Origin: an uncultured Roseobacter sp.
GTDB lineage: Bacteria; Pseudomonadota; Alphaproteobacteria; Rhodobacterales; Rhodobacteraceae
NCBI RefSeq assembly: GCF_947499265.1
Contig: NZ_CANMNK010000001.1
Coordinates: 581,001-645,000, forward strand
Length of the DNA stretch: 64,000 bases
Reading direction: 5' to 3'
Of the stretch, positions 8,222 through 16,991 are shown one piece after another. Made by a program: the position numbers and the translations under genes. A model generated the notes under the pieces. That model saw only the letters and a list, made by a program, of their open reading frames with translations. It was not told where the DNA came from and did not search any database. Position 1 is the stretch's first letter. Each line of letters starts with the position of its first letter.

Positions 8222-9942
8222 GCGGATAGAATCGATCCTGTAACGGGGTTTGGTCGATAAGTCGTACACCCCTTGCAGCCGGAATCGAAGGCCTGTCTGT
8301 AGACGTCTTCGAAGACCGCGAACGGAATGTCTTCCGGACAATTCACGGTCTTGGATATGCCGCTATCCACCCAGCGCTGTGCCACGGCTTGCATGCGGAT
8401 GTGATCGGCCGGGCGCAGGTCCTGCGCGGTCACAAATGCATCGGTCAGCGGCGCGGATTTCCCGAACATCCGGTAGTAGAGCCAGACCGCGTAGTCCTGG
8501 ATCAGCTCTTCGCTTTTGCTGCCATCCGGGCGGGTGATTTTGCGGGTGTAAGACGTCGCAAAAACCGGCTCGATCCCGGAGGATACGTTGCCGCCATACA
8601 TTGACGTCGTCCCTGTCGGGGCGATGGTGGTCAACACGCCATTGCGCAGGCCGTGCTTTGCAATGGCATCACGGACATGTGGATCAAGCGCCTGGATGCC
8701 GGCCCGCTGCAGGTGTTGCTCTGCGTCATAGAGCGGGAAGGCGCCACGCACCGCTGCGAGCTCTGCAGAGGCAAGATATGCGGCGTTCTGGATGGCCTGC
8801 AACCAGGACCCGACCTGCCGCACAGCCGAAGGGGTGCCGTAGCGCACACCCATCATGATCAGCGCATCGGCAACGCCGGTGACGCCAACGCCGATGCGCC
8901 GTTTGGCCTGAGCTTCGCGCCGCTGCGCCTCGACGGCAAATCGCGACACATCGATGACGTTGTCCAGCATGCGCACGGCGACCGTGACCAACCGGCGCAA
9001 TTCTTCCAGATCAAACGTGGCTTTTGAACTGAACGGATCGGACACCAGTCGCGCCAGATTGATCGACGCCAGAGGGCAGGTGCCGTTGGGGGGCAATGGT
9101 TGTTCCGCACAAGAGTTAGTGGATGAGAGATGTTCCAGATACCCCAAGGGGTTCGCGGCGTTGATCCGATCAATGAACAGCACCCCGGGTTCCGCCGCGC
9201 TATAGGTGCGCGACATGATCTTTTCCCAGATATCGCGCGCCTTGACGCTGCGGACCGGCTTGCCGTCCCAGATCAAATCCCAGTCGGCATTTTCTTCAAC
9301 CGCGGCCATGAAACTGTCCGTGATCATCACGGATGTGTTGAAATTCCGCAGTCGCAGGGGATTGGCTTTTGCGGTGATGAAAGCTTCGATATCCGGGTGG
9401 TCGACGCGGATGGTTGCCATCATTGCGCCGCGCCCCATGCCGGTGACCAGCATCCCGCAGACCGTGTTGCAGATATCCATCGCCGCCAGCGGACCCGCCG
9501 CCGGACAATCAAGACCGCTGACCAGCGTGCCCTTCGGGCGCAGGGTGGAAAAATCAAACCCGATCCCGCCGCCCATCTGCATGGTCAGGGCTGCGTCCTT
9601 TACCGTATCCATGATGCCTTCAACCGAATCGGGTATCGCGCGCATCACGAAGGTATTGGCCAGGGTGACATTTCGATGTGTTCCGCTGCCTGCGAGAATG
9701 CGACCGGCGGGCAGCAATTTGAAACCCTCCATAGCCTGATAGAAGGCCAGCGACACGTTTTGCCGGTCGCTGGGTTTTTCAGGTTGAGCAAGGCTGTTCG
9801 CGACGCGCAGCCACGTATCGTTGACGGTGATATCCCGCTCTTTGCCGCCAGTGATGTACTGGTATTTGGAGCGCCAAATCTGTTCCGAAATAGGCTGGTC
9901 GAAAGATGCGGGTGACAGGATGGTTTCTGGATAACTTAACAT
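8218..9942 (-). CDS. Class II (adenosylcobalamin-dependent) ribonucleotide reductase-like protein, short form
   Basis: 574-residue protein related to NrdJ, which reduces ribonucleotides using coenzyme B12 as radical source. Recognisable parts are LLPAGRILAGSG (about 75-86), the loop GGGIGFDFSTLRPKG, the catalytic thiyl region NSCAEQ (Cys278), its partner Cys289 in GTCPLASINL (11 residues apart, as in characterised class II enzymes), the phosphate-binding APTGTTS, and CKGCTTYRPNP at the very end (Cys556/Cys559). It stops where larger NrdJ proteins continue. The first redox cysteine, normally in an NCFV context, is Thr97 here (ANTFVM). It may be a divergent reductase or a paralogue with another role. 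The upstream region carries two CtrA boxes; downstream it is coupled to the DUF1653 gene. Confidence 0.85.
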   Translation of the reverse strand: MLSYPETILSPASFDQPISEQIWRSKYQYITGGKERDITVNDTWLRVANSLAQPEKPSDRQNVSLAFYQAMEGFKLLPAGRILAGSGTHRNVTLANTFVMRAIPDSVEGIMDTVKDAALTMQMGGGIGFDFSTLRPKGTLVSGLDCPAAGPLAAMDICNTVCGMLVTGMGRGAMMATIRVDHPDIEAFITAKANPLRLRNFNTSVMITDSFMAAVEENADWDLIWDGKPVRSVKARDIWEKIMSRTYSAAEPGVLFIDRINAANPLGYLEHLSSTNSCAEQPLPPNGTCPLASINLARLVSDPFSSKATFDLEELRRLVTVAVRMLDNVIDVSRFAVEAQRREAQAKRRIGVGVTGVADALIMMGVRYGTPSAVRQVGSWLQAIQNAAYLASAELAAVRGAFPLYDAEQHLQRAGIQALDPHVRDAIAKHGLRNGVLTTIAPTGTTSMYGGNVSSGIEPVFATSYTRKITRPDGSKSEELIQDYAVWLYYRMFGKSAPLTDAFVTAQDLRPADHIRMQAVAQRWVDSGISKTVNCPEDIPFAVFEDVYRQAFDSGCKGCTTYRPNPVTGSILSA

Positions 9943-9998
9943 CGAATCTCACTGTTTTGTTCGAATTAAACTCACTAACTGGCAACTCGCATAACCGA

Positions 9999-10014
9999 TT
10001 AACTATTTGTTAAC
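9999..10014. promoter_or_regulatory. CtrA full binding site 1
   Basis: TTAA, seven bases, TTAAC: an exact match to the alphaproteobacterial CtrA consensus. It ends 57 bases before the reductase start codon (9942) on the other strand. It is part of an unusually TTAAC-rich divergent region. Confidence 0.7.
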
Positions 10015-10038
10015 CAAGAGAAAAATATTTTTAGACAC

Positions 10039-10054
10039 TTAAAATTTGGTTAAC
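10039..10054. promoter_or_regulatory. CtrA full binding site 2
   Basis: A second exact TTAA-N7-TTAAC, 40 bases from the first, about four helical turns. Further GTTAAC palindromes without the full spacing are at 10094-10099 and 10274-10279. The 9943-10327 gap holds no gene that I can support. Confidence 0.7.
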
Positions 10055-10327
10055 GGTCATCATCAATGCCGAAAGTTTCATCAAACGGGCTGCGTTAACG
10101 AATTTTTCGGGGGTGCGTTAAGAAAATCAGGGTCGGATTACGCGTATGGCCTTGCTCAGTACAGCTCCAGGTTGCATTTCTGCTCGGCGGTAGATTGTTA
10201 CGGTCAGGCTGACCCAAGACCGCGCCAATTTAGTACGTATTCGAAATTGGTTTGGGCCAGAAATTCAGACCGCGTTAACGGCGATTTCTTAACCAGAGGG
10301 GAAAAGTTAAAAGAGAAGGGAAGTCTC

Positions 10328-10960
10328 GTGACAAAACTTTATGCGTGTCTGGGGTCCGGTAATTGCTTCAAGCCATGGCTTGCCATGCATCAACTTGGCC
10401 ACCCTTTTGAGGTGGTGCTGATCGATGTTTTGAAAGGCGAGCAGAAATCACCGGAATATCTCGCGATCAATCCGCTTGGCGTGGTTCCGCATCTGCAAAC
10501 GGATACCGGACAGGGCATCGGTGAAAGCAATGCGATGCTTTGGTATCTTGCCGAAGGGAGCTACCTGATGCCCACAACCCGTGAGGCGCGCGCCGAGGCG
10601 CTTCAGTGGATGTATTTTGAACAATCCAAGCTTGAGCCCTTCATTTCCCCGGCACGGTTTTTCACAACCATTTTGCCAGACCAGCGGGAAGCGCGAGCTG
10701 CCGACATCAAAACCTGGCAAGCCTCGGCCGATATTGGACTGTCGCGGTTGGATGCGCATCTGGAGAACCGTGAATTCATGTTGGATACCGGCTATTCAAT
10801 CGCGGACATTGCCACCTTTGGATACGTGCATGTCCTTGAAGAAGCGGGGCTTAACATGGCTGACTATCCGGCGATTGCGCATTGGGTGAATTCTGTTGCC
10901 CAGACAAAAGGATTTCGTCCGCTCGCTGAATTGGGACAGGCCGAAAGCAAGGCTGCCTAA
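10328..10960 (+). CDS. Glutathione S-transferase family protein
   Basis: About 210 residues with a thioredoxin-fold N-terminal domain. The start has the GST-like N-terminus (TKLYACLGSGNCFKPWLAMHQ), then NPLGVVPHLQ and GESNAMLWYLAEGS (glutathione-contacting loop), and a helical C-terminal domain ending around 200. I chose GTG at 10328 because it follows AGAAGGGA at a normal distance and begins exactly at the first strand; the longer in-frame reading from 10046 would add 94 residues unlike any GST. The c-di-GMP gene follows 26 bases later and may be co-transcribed. Substrate unknown. Confidence 0.85.
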   Translation: MTKLYACLGSGNCFKPWLAMHQLGHPFEVVLIDVLKGEQKSPEYLAINPLGVVPHLQTDTGQGIGESNAMLWYLAEGSYLMPTTREARAEALQWMYFEQSKLEPFISPARFFTTILPDQREARAADIKTWQASADIGLSRLDAHLENREFMLDTGYSIADIATFGYVHVLEEAGLNMADYPAIAHWVNSVAQTKGFRPLAELGQAESKAA

Positions 10961-10986
10961 GACATCGTTGCTGGAGCAATGGTTCA

Positions 10987-13074
10987 ATGCGCAACGAAAA
11001 AATAGATCATGGCGCTGCGGTGTCGTCGCCACGTCTGGCGGCAACACCGACAGATACGTCCGACGAGGTGTTGATCGCAGCACAGCGGTTGAAAGCCGCT
11101 GTCTGGATCTACGATGTGGACAATTCGTGCATTCTTTTTGCCAACGCATCGGCATGCACATTGTGGCAGGCAAAAAGTGAAGAAGACTTGCGCAGCCGCG
11201 ACCTGTCCAAAGACATGTCGCCGACCGTTGCCAAGCGTTTGAAGCAATACCAGATCGATTTCATTGAGCGCGACGCAAGCTTTAGCGAGATGTGGACGCT
11301 TTATCCGAACGGCACACCTACAAGCGTCATGGTCATCTATCGTGGCTATCGCCTTGCTGATGGCCGGATGGCCATGCAATGCGAGGTCGTCGGCGGTGCG
11401 GAAGATGAACCAGACAATCTGCGCAGCGCGGAAGCCTTGCTGCACACCGATGTCATGATCGCCCTGCATGACGCGAGTGGGCCACCCATTTATATGAACC
11501 CGGCCGCCCGCAATACAGCGACACACGCGCAGCAAAGTATCGCGGAGAAGTTTGTTGATCCATCCGACTATGACAAGATGGTTGGCGAATTGGAGACATC
11601 GGGCGAGCATCGCATGGTCTCAAAGGTCAACACCGGGATAGGCCCGCGTTGGCACGATCTGACCGTCAAACGATGCTCGGATGCGGTGACCGGTAATCCG
11701 GCAATCCTGCTGACGGCCATTGATGTGAGCGAACTCAAAATCGCGCGTGACAAAGCGCGGTATCTCGCGGACCGTGATCAGCTCACGGGGTGCTACAATC
11801 GATCCTATCTGCAGCAACACATGGCGACGCTTGCGGAATATCAAACCGAGCGCTGCGCACTTTTGTGCTTTGACATCGACCGCTTCAAGCAGATCAACGA
11901 CCGCCTTGGCCATGAGATGGGAGACGTTGTTCTCAAGGAGATTTCTGAACGGGTTTTCGCAACAATTCGGAGAACGGACACGTTCGTGCGATTGGGTGGC
12001 GACGAATTCGTCATCGTTCTTGAGGATATCCCTTCCGAACTGGAGCTTGCCGCAAAACTTGAAGACCTGCGCGCCGCCATCTCCAAGCCGATTTGTCACG
12101 ATGCCACCCGGGTGAGCGCAACGGTGAGCATGGGGGTCGCGCTCTTCGTGCCGTCGTCCGCCAATTATACGGCTATCATGCGCGAGGCGGACATCGCGCT
12201 TTATGCATCCAAGCAAACCGGGCGTAATCGCGCGACTTTCTTCAGTGACGAAATGGGCGCTGAAGCAAAAGCACGCGATATGGTCGAAATTGAGCTGAAG
12301 CGGGCCATCGAAAATCGCGAATTCATGTTGCACTATCAGCCGCGTTTCAGTCTGAAAAGCAGCAAGGTCGTGTCAGTCGAAGCGCTTGTCCGATGGCAAA
12401 ATCCGGATCGTGGCTTGATTATGCCAGCAGACTTCATCCCGATTTGTGAAGAGACAGGGATGATCGAGGATCTTGGACAGATGATCTTGGAGATGGCCTG
12501 CGCCGAAGCTATTTCATGGCATCAGAACGGTTGTGATATCGAGCTTTCAATCAATATTTCACCGCGCCAATTCGACGACAAAAGACTGCTGCAATCTCTG
12601 GCATCATTTGCCGAGCGCTCGGATTTTCCGAGGGGAAAAATCGAATTGGAAATCACCGAAAACGTATTGATTGGTGATCACGATCTCATCGCGGAGAAAC
12701 TGCAAGCCATCTCACAAATGGGATATCGAATTGCAATTGACGATTTCGGTACAGGCTATTCCAATCTTTCCTATATTTCGCGCTTTCCATTGAATTGCCT
12801 CAAGATCGATCAGTCGTTTATCGCCCAGCTTCCAACGTCAGGGCCTATTATCAGCCTCATCCTCACATTGACGAAACAGATTGGTGCGACGATCGTCGCC
12901 GAAGGCGTTGAAACAAGTGACCAACTCGATTGGCTTTGCAAACATGATTGTGATCAGGTTCAAGGGTATTATCTGTCGCAACCCGTGGAAAGCCGCGAGC
13001 TTATGGGCGTAATCGCAGAGCTGGATGCCATGGGGCTGACTGATGGTAAAAATGATCGCATTATCATTCCCTGA
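10987..13074 (+). CDS. PAS-GGDEF-EAL cyclic-di-GMP turnover protein
   Basis: 695-residue cytoplasmic protein. Two PAS-like sensor segments occupy about residues 20-250. A GGDEF diguanylate cyclase domain follows, with an intact RLGGDEF signature (GGDEF at 337-341) and FDIDRFKQINDRLGH. An EAL phosphodiesterase domain comes next, with EAL at 465-467, DDFGTGYSNLSY and QGYYLSQP. Both active-site signatures are intact, so it could make or degrade c-di-GMP, and its net activity cannot be read from sequence. No membrane segment is present. It lies just downstream of the CtrA-box region; c-di-GMP genes are known members of CtrA regulons in roseobacters. Confidence 0.92.
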   Translation: MRNEKIDHGAAVSSPRLAATPTDTSDEVLIAAQRLKAAVWIYDVDNSCILFANASACTLWQAKSEEDLRSRDLSKDMSPTVAKRLKQYQIDFIERDASFSEMWTLYPNGTPTSVMVIYRGYRLADGRMAMQCEVVGGAEDEPDNLRSAEALLHTDVMIALHDASGPPIYMNPAARNTATHAQQSIAEKFVDPSDYDKMVGELETSGEHRMVSKVNTGIGPRWHDLTVKRCSDAVTGNPAILLTAIDVSELKIARDKARYLADRDQLTGCYNRSYLQQHMATLAEYQTERCALLCFDIDRFKQINDRLGHEMGDVVLKEISERVFATIRRTDTFVRLGGDEFVIVLEDIPSELELAAKLEDLRAAISKPICHDATRVSATVSMGVALFVPSSANYTAIMREADIALYASKQTGRNRATFFSDEMGAEAKARDMVEIELKRAIENREFMLHYQPRFSLKSSKVVSVEALVRWQNPDRGLIMPADFIPICEETGMIEDLGQMILEMACAEAISWHQNGCDIELSINISPRQFDDKRLLQSLASFAERSDFPRGKIELEITENVLIGDHDLIAEKLQAISQMGYRIAIDDFGTGYSNLSYISRFPLNCLKIDQSFIAQLPTSGPIISLILTLTKQIGATIVAEGVETSDQLDWLCKHDCDQVQGYYLSQPVESRELMGVIAELDAMGLTDGKNDRIIIP

Positions 13075-13401
13075 AGACTAAAAAATTGAGTGAGGTACGA
13101 AAAGTCACCTCAGGCCAACAAGCTCCAACCTCCGTAGACTGATGAGTAGCGTAATGCTGAAGTGATCAAGGGTGGCTCCGCCTTTATCATGAAAGTTTTT
13201 ATGTGCCTCTAACAAAGTCCGAACTGCTCCAGGCGGTTTTGACAAGAGCACCTAAGCTATCTGTTCAAGTCGGACTTGCGTTAAAATTGAAAGCTGCTTC
13301 TGGTTTGGTTTAATTGCGTGATGGTTCAAATGGGGCCAATATGGTCTGTTCCATTTGTCGCCTGTGCCACCGTGTCTAGAGTCCAAAAGAAGCGCGGTCT
13401 A
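13075..13401. other. Intergenic stretch without a supported gene
   Basis: Lower G+C than the neighbouring genes. A short hairpin, TGAGGT paired with ACCTCA (about 13090-13112), follows the c-di-GMP gene without a T-run. An inverted repeat AAGTCCGA/TCGGACTT (13215-13222 and 13270-13277) is separated by 47 bases. No coding potential is recognised. Confidence 0.5.
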
Positions 13402-14259
13402 TCATCGAAGCGGAGCCGCATTCAAACCGTATTTCTGTACACTTTCGGCCCATTCTTCAGAACGCTTCAATTGCAATATGGCCTCTTGGAGGAATTCATG
13501 CAGGGACTCTAAATGCGGTTGGACCATAATGTATCGTTGATAGGTGGAGTGAGGCTTTTTTGAAAAGTGAATCGCATCACTCAAATCTAGCTCTCTGACA
13601 AAGTAGCGTGCCGCTGAGTTGGCGATAATTGCGACCTGACCCCGACCGCTGGCGACGAAACGCATCAACTGGCCTTCAGCATTCAAGTCAATTCTGTCGA
13701 CAAGGCCCTCTTCCACCAATCCGTCGACTTCCGTATAGCTATGGCCTCTGACCCCAATCAGGGTCATGCCGTGAAGCGATTGCGGCCCTTCATACTGGAA
13801 TGACGCCCCCTTTGGTGAGACGATAACATTTTTGTCCGCCAGAATGGGATTGGTCCAAAGAAATCTGGTTCTGTCCGGGTCTCCGAACCAAACATGGTTC
13901 ACCCACAGCACAATTCCCGGGTCTCCGGACATGAAGCGTTTTTCCAGCCTTGGCCTCGGGAGTACTTCTACATTGAACTGAAAACGTCCGTCCGACATTT
14001 CGGTTAGCAACCGGACCAAATCATAGCTAATGCCTTCCTTTTCGGTTGCGTTCACAATGTAGGGCGGAAAGTTGTGATAAACCCAAACAGAAACCTCCTC
14101 GGCTGCTGCCCTTGCTCCAGCCGATATGGTTGTCGCGGCGAAGAGCAGAAGGAAAAAGAAGTGCCGTGCCCGGGCATTTTTTGAGTCGTGCTTGATTATC
14201 TTGACCTCCAAGTCAGTGTCCAAAGGCATGTCTGACTTTGATGGTCCCGTATACCGCAT
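13402..14259 (-). CDS. Periplasmic solute-binding protein, amino-acid type (SBP family 3-like)
   Basis: About 285 residues. After a charged N-terminus there is a signal-like stretch (HFFFLLLFAATTISAGARAAA, about 33-53), then VWVYHNFPPYIV, GISYDLVRLL and YTEVDGLVEEG, the pattern of PBPb/transporter substrate-binding domains. No permease or ATPase gene is adjacent, so it may act as a stand-alone receptor or be an isolated survivor in a decaying region. Start choice is uncertain: ATG at 14259 or 14229, neither with a strong ribosome site. The base composition is lower in G+C than the core genes here. Confidence 0.65.
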   Translation of the reverse strand: MRYTGPSKSDMPLDTDLEVKIIKHDSKNARARHFFFLLLFAATTISAGARAAAEEVSVWVYHNFPPYIVNATEKEGISYDLVRLLTEMSDGRFQFNVEVLPRPRLEKRFMSGDPGIVLWVNHVWFGDPDRTRFLWTNPILADKNVIVSPKGASFQYEGPQSLHGMTLIGVRGHSYTEVDGLVEEGLVDRIDLNAEGQLMRFVASGRGQVAIIANSAARYFVRELDLSDAIHFSKKPHSTYQRYIMVQPHLESLHEFLQEAILQLKRSEEWAESVQKYGLNAAPLR

Positions 14260-14783
14260 TTTCCGCGTTCCCAGAACTTGTTCTCCAACGTCAGAAGATA
14301 TTGCGCATTGGGGTGGTCGGGTTTTGGAGACTCAGGCTCGTTTATGTGATCGATCTTTCGCCTGTATCAGGTGCGTCTGCTTCAATATTTGGCACGCCAT
14401 ACCCCCGCCAGTTCACCATATGCTCAAGCGTCGCCTCGAACGCGCAGACAGAGTTTAGCAAGATTGTGGAGGGTGAGCGGGGACGGGAGCCATACGGGCA
14501 CTAAGACGCCTCTTAGACGCGCGTGGAGTGTCGAGTTCGAGGCGCTCCGCGCAGCGCTTATCCGAAGCGGTGGCCAAGTTTACAAAATTATATGCTGCGA
14601 GCAGACCAATCCAGACGGCACGTGTTTTGCGTGGTTCGACATGAGGTCGTTTCCTGCGTTACCGCTGCTGGTAGTTGCGAGGTCAAATCGAGGTTGCTAA
14701 CACATTCGCCCGCACATCGGCTTAACGACACGCGCAATGCAACCGGTTGAATTTAAAAGAACTCCTAAAGGTTCTGAGGCCGC
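14260..14783. other. Gene-free stretch
   Basis: Short open frames on the + strand overlap each other and resemble no family; their codon use is not like the real genes here. I see no RNA gene, repeat or promoter that I can support. Confidence 0.45.
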
Positions 14784-15338
14784 TCAGACCCTGGCGTGTC
14801 TTCGCACAAGCACAAGGCCACCCAGTCCACCAATCAGAAACGGGAGCGTCGCGGGCAGTGGCACTTCAGGCACGCTGGCTACGACGAACGAGCCACTCTG
14901 TTCAAACTCAGATAGGGTCGTCGCTGGCACATTCACCAAAATCCCGGTCAAGACCCCCGTGTCGAAGCTGCAAAGACCATCAATACAGAAATAGATCGCT
15001 TCTGTATCATCATCATTTCTAAAGCCGCCAATGAAGCCTGGCGCGCTCGCAGAAAAATCGAAGACCAGTTTGTCCTCCGTCAGAATCCACGGCGAACCCG
15101 TCCCGCGCACAAAGTCGTAATTCGGACCGACAAACGTGAAATCAAAGCCCGGAACCGATACGTTCAAGCTAAAATCCAGGAACTCATCAACGCCATCGAC
15201 CGCTCCCAGCGTGCCGTCGGTTGTGATGAAGCCGCCGACAGAAATGTCACCAGCGGTAAAGTCGACGTTGTAAGTAGTGGCATTGGCAGACGACGCAATG
15301 AATATTGCGGTTGCCGTTGCTAGGGCGGATTTGTACAT
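14784..15338 (-). CDS. VPLPA-CTERM sorting-domain protein
   Basis: Exported protein of 184 residues. An N-terminal signal peptide (MYKSALATATAIFIASSANA) is followed by a beta-rich, Asp/Gly/Phe-rich middle. The C-terminus is the tripartite sorting signal: EVPLPATLPFLI motif, a hydrophobic helix (GGLGGLVLV) and basic residues RRHARV. Such signals are recognised by an exosortase-type enzyme and mark proteins for the outer surface or exopolysaccharide matrix. No exosortase is in this window. The middle contains a single cysteine pair (FCIDGLCS). Function beyond surface export is unknown. Confidence 0.82.
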   Translation of the reverse strand: MYKSALATATAIFIASSANATTYNVDFTAGDISVGGFITTDGTLGAVDGVDEFLDFSLNVSVPGFDFTFVGPNYDFVRGTGSPWILTEDKLVFDFSASAPGFIGGFRNDDDTEAIYFCIDGLCSFDTGVLTGILVNVPATTLSEFEQSGSFVVASVPEVPLPATLPFLIGGLGGLVLVRRHARV

Positions 15339-15613
15339 GATTTTATCCCAAAATTGGATGACCGAAGCCGTATCTATGGTGCTTAGCGCAGCTACATAGA
15401 AGTGCCATCTCGGGCGCTGTGTCGATTGTCGGTGGCGAATTTGTCCGAAATATCACCATTTTTGTCCGATATGGAGCATGCGAGGCCTGTTTCAGGCTGA
15501 TCCTATCTGCATCGGATAAAAGCTATGGTGTGGTTTTCCAGTATGGGTCCGTTAGTCGCGACGCACTTGGGCATCTGCACTTTACCGTCATCAAACAAAG
15601 GACAGTTCGCAAC

Positions 15614-15760
15614 TCAATTCCAGAACGATGCGTCACGCGGCGCATCCAGCGGCATCTTATGCACCCGGGGGATAGCAAGAGCGTCCAGACGGCCCGTCAG
15701 CTCCAGCGCGTCAACCATGCTGCCAGCGATGGCGTACCCTTGGCCGCCGACGGGATCTAG
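15614..15760 (-). pseudogene. Orphan C-terminal coding fragment after the bactofilin gene
   Basis: About 47 codons with no usable start read HRLDPVGGQGYAIAGSMVDA and onward through RVHKMPLDAPRD to a stop at 15614-15616. Third positions are G+C-rich, as in real genes here, unlike the surrounding spacer. The reading frame differs from that of the bactofilin whose stop it overlaps. I take it as the tail of a lost gene that I do not recognise. The remaining 15339-15613 spacer holds nothing I can support. Confidence 0.4.
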
Positions 15761-16074
15761 CCTGTGCCGGTAATTTCGACTTTTCCCAAGACCTTCGCGC
15801 CACTCTCGGTGGTCATCGTCTCGGCTTTTACATCGGCCTGAACGCTGGATGTCGATGCAAACGTGACATCATCGCAATTCAGGCTGCCTTTGTGTTTACC
15901 TTCGATAACGATAGTCTTCGCAGACACCGCGCCCTCGATTGCTCCACCTGAGTTGATAACAACTGCGGTGGCAGTTACGTCCCCTAAAACGTTGCCTTTT
16001 ATTTCCACGCTTCCTTCATTTGACTTGATGTTACCCTTTATCGTCAGTTCACTTTGAATGATTGAGCTAGCCAC
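15757..16074 (-). CDS. Bactofilin-family protein
   Basis: 105 residues that are almost entirely the bactofilin beta-helix repeat: ELTIKGNIKSNEGSVEIKGNVLGDV, then SGGAIEGAVSAKTIVIEGKHKGSL. Bactofilins polymerise without nucleotides into cytoplasmic filaments that organise cell-envelope enzymes. It is short compared with most bactofilins (about 130-200 residues) and lacks long disordered tails. Neither the M23 peptidase nor other usual partners is adjacent. Confidence 0.8.
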   Translation of the reverse strand: MASSIIQSELTIKGNIKSNEGSVEIKGNVLGDVTATAVVINSGGAIEGAVSAKTIVIEGKHKGSLNCDDVTFASTSSVQADVKAETMTTESGAKVLGKVEITGTG

Positions 16075-16712
16075 TTTGAGTTCCTTTATATGGCAATCTC
16101 AGCGACAGTAGATTGTGGGCAATGTTAAGCACAGGTCGCTTGGAAATGAGCTGTGCTCTGAGCAAAAGGCCGCCAAAAGCCGTGAACCAGGTCAGCGGGA
16201 ATGGCTGCACGGTTGGTTACCTTCGTCGGTGGCAGCGTCCCATTAATGGCTAGTCACTTAGGTAGACGCAAGATTGGCTCAAAAGAGGAAAAGCCTGTCG
16301 CAAGGAAAAATCACGTGTCGTTTGGCAATTGGTGTCAGTAACGCATAAGAGTGCAATTTTTGACTCTCTCCAATCGAAAGAAACGTAACTAGCTGACAAT
16401 ATGAGAAAAATTACTACACTTTCGACCACCTAACCATATGTATACAGGCGAAACTCACAAGTTCGCAGAAATTCATGTGGGCCGAAAAGAAACACCCGTG
16501 AGCCCCAACTCAGTCATGGTGTGAATGTCACGTACGCTTGGCGAGGATTGAAAGAGATGTGCCTGAGATTCCTGCGTCGTCTGTCACGAATGGCCTTGCA
16601 AGAATTGGTTGCCAGCAAGCAGAAACTGCCTTCAAAGATTTCATACATGAGTTTTGGGGCAGCAGCGCGTACAGATCTGCCTTTCCAGTCCGATATTCAG
16701 CTGACGAACGGT
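16075..16712. other. Gene-free stretch
   Basis: A+T-richer spacer upstream of the bactofilin gene. Possible short frames on both strands between 16521 and 16847 overlap one another and match nothing that I recognise; none has a convincing ribosome site. Confidence 0.4.
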
Positions 16713-16991
16713 TCAGAGTCCGGCAAGACGCTTGATGCAAGAGTTGATAGCCGCTGCACCGTGAGCCGTTCCACCAAGCTTCTCGACTGGCCGTGCGCGT
16801 GGGAGCGCATCTTCGGGATTATTGCTAGAAGTGGCCTGGACGGGTGAAATTGAGTAAGCTCCAGGGGCCTGGATTTCTTGCATGCAAGAGTGTACGACTG
16901 ACTCTTCCTGACTAGGTGAGAATGTTGGGTGCACGGTACAGCCGGTTATGGTCAGAGCTGCAAATGATGCAACGAAAATGATCTCTTTCAT
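16713..16991 (-). CDS. Small predicted lipoprotein
   Basis: 92 residues beginning MKEIIFVASFAALTITGC: a short basic start, a hydrophobic run and an acceptable lipobox (ITGC) with Cys18 as the lipidation site. The mature part is Ser/Pro/Gln-rich with two further cysteines and has no recognised domain. An earlier ATG at 17024 would give a longer N-region (MKTKSHKFSWK). Neither start has a strong ribosome site, so the gene could be decayed. No operon partner is present. Confidence 0.45.
   Translation of the reverse strand: MKEIIFVASFAALTITGCTVHPTFSPSQEESVVHSCMQEIQAPGAYSISPVQATSSNNPEDALPRARPVEKLGGTAHGAAAINSCIKRLAGL

Noticed and set aside
10094-10293. Further GTTAAC/TTAAC sites as CtrA full sites
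   Set aside because: They lack the second TTAA half at seven bases' spacing (the closest has ten), so only the two exact sites are reported as such.
13215-13277. Inverted repeat AAGTCCGA/TCGGACTT as insertion-sequence ends
   Set aside because: Only eight bases with no transposase or target duplication nearby.
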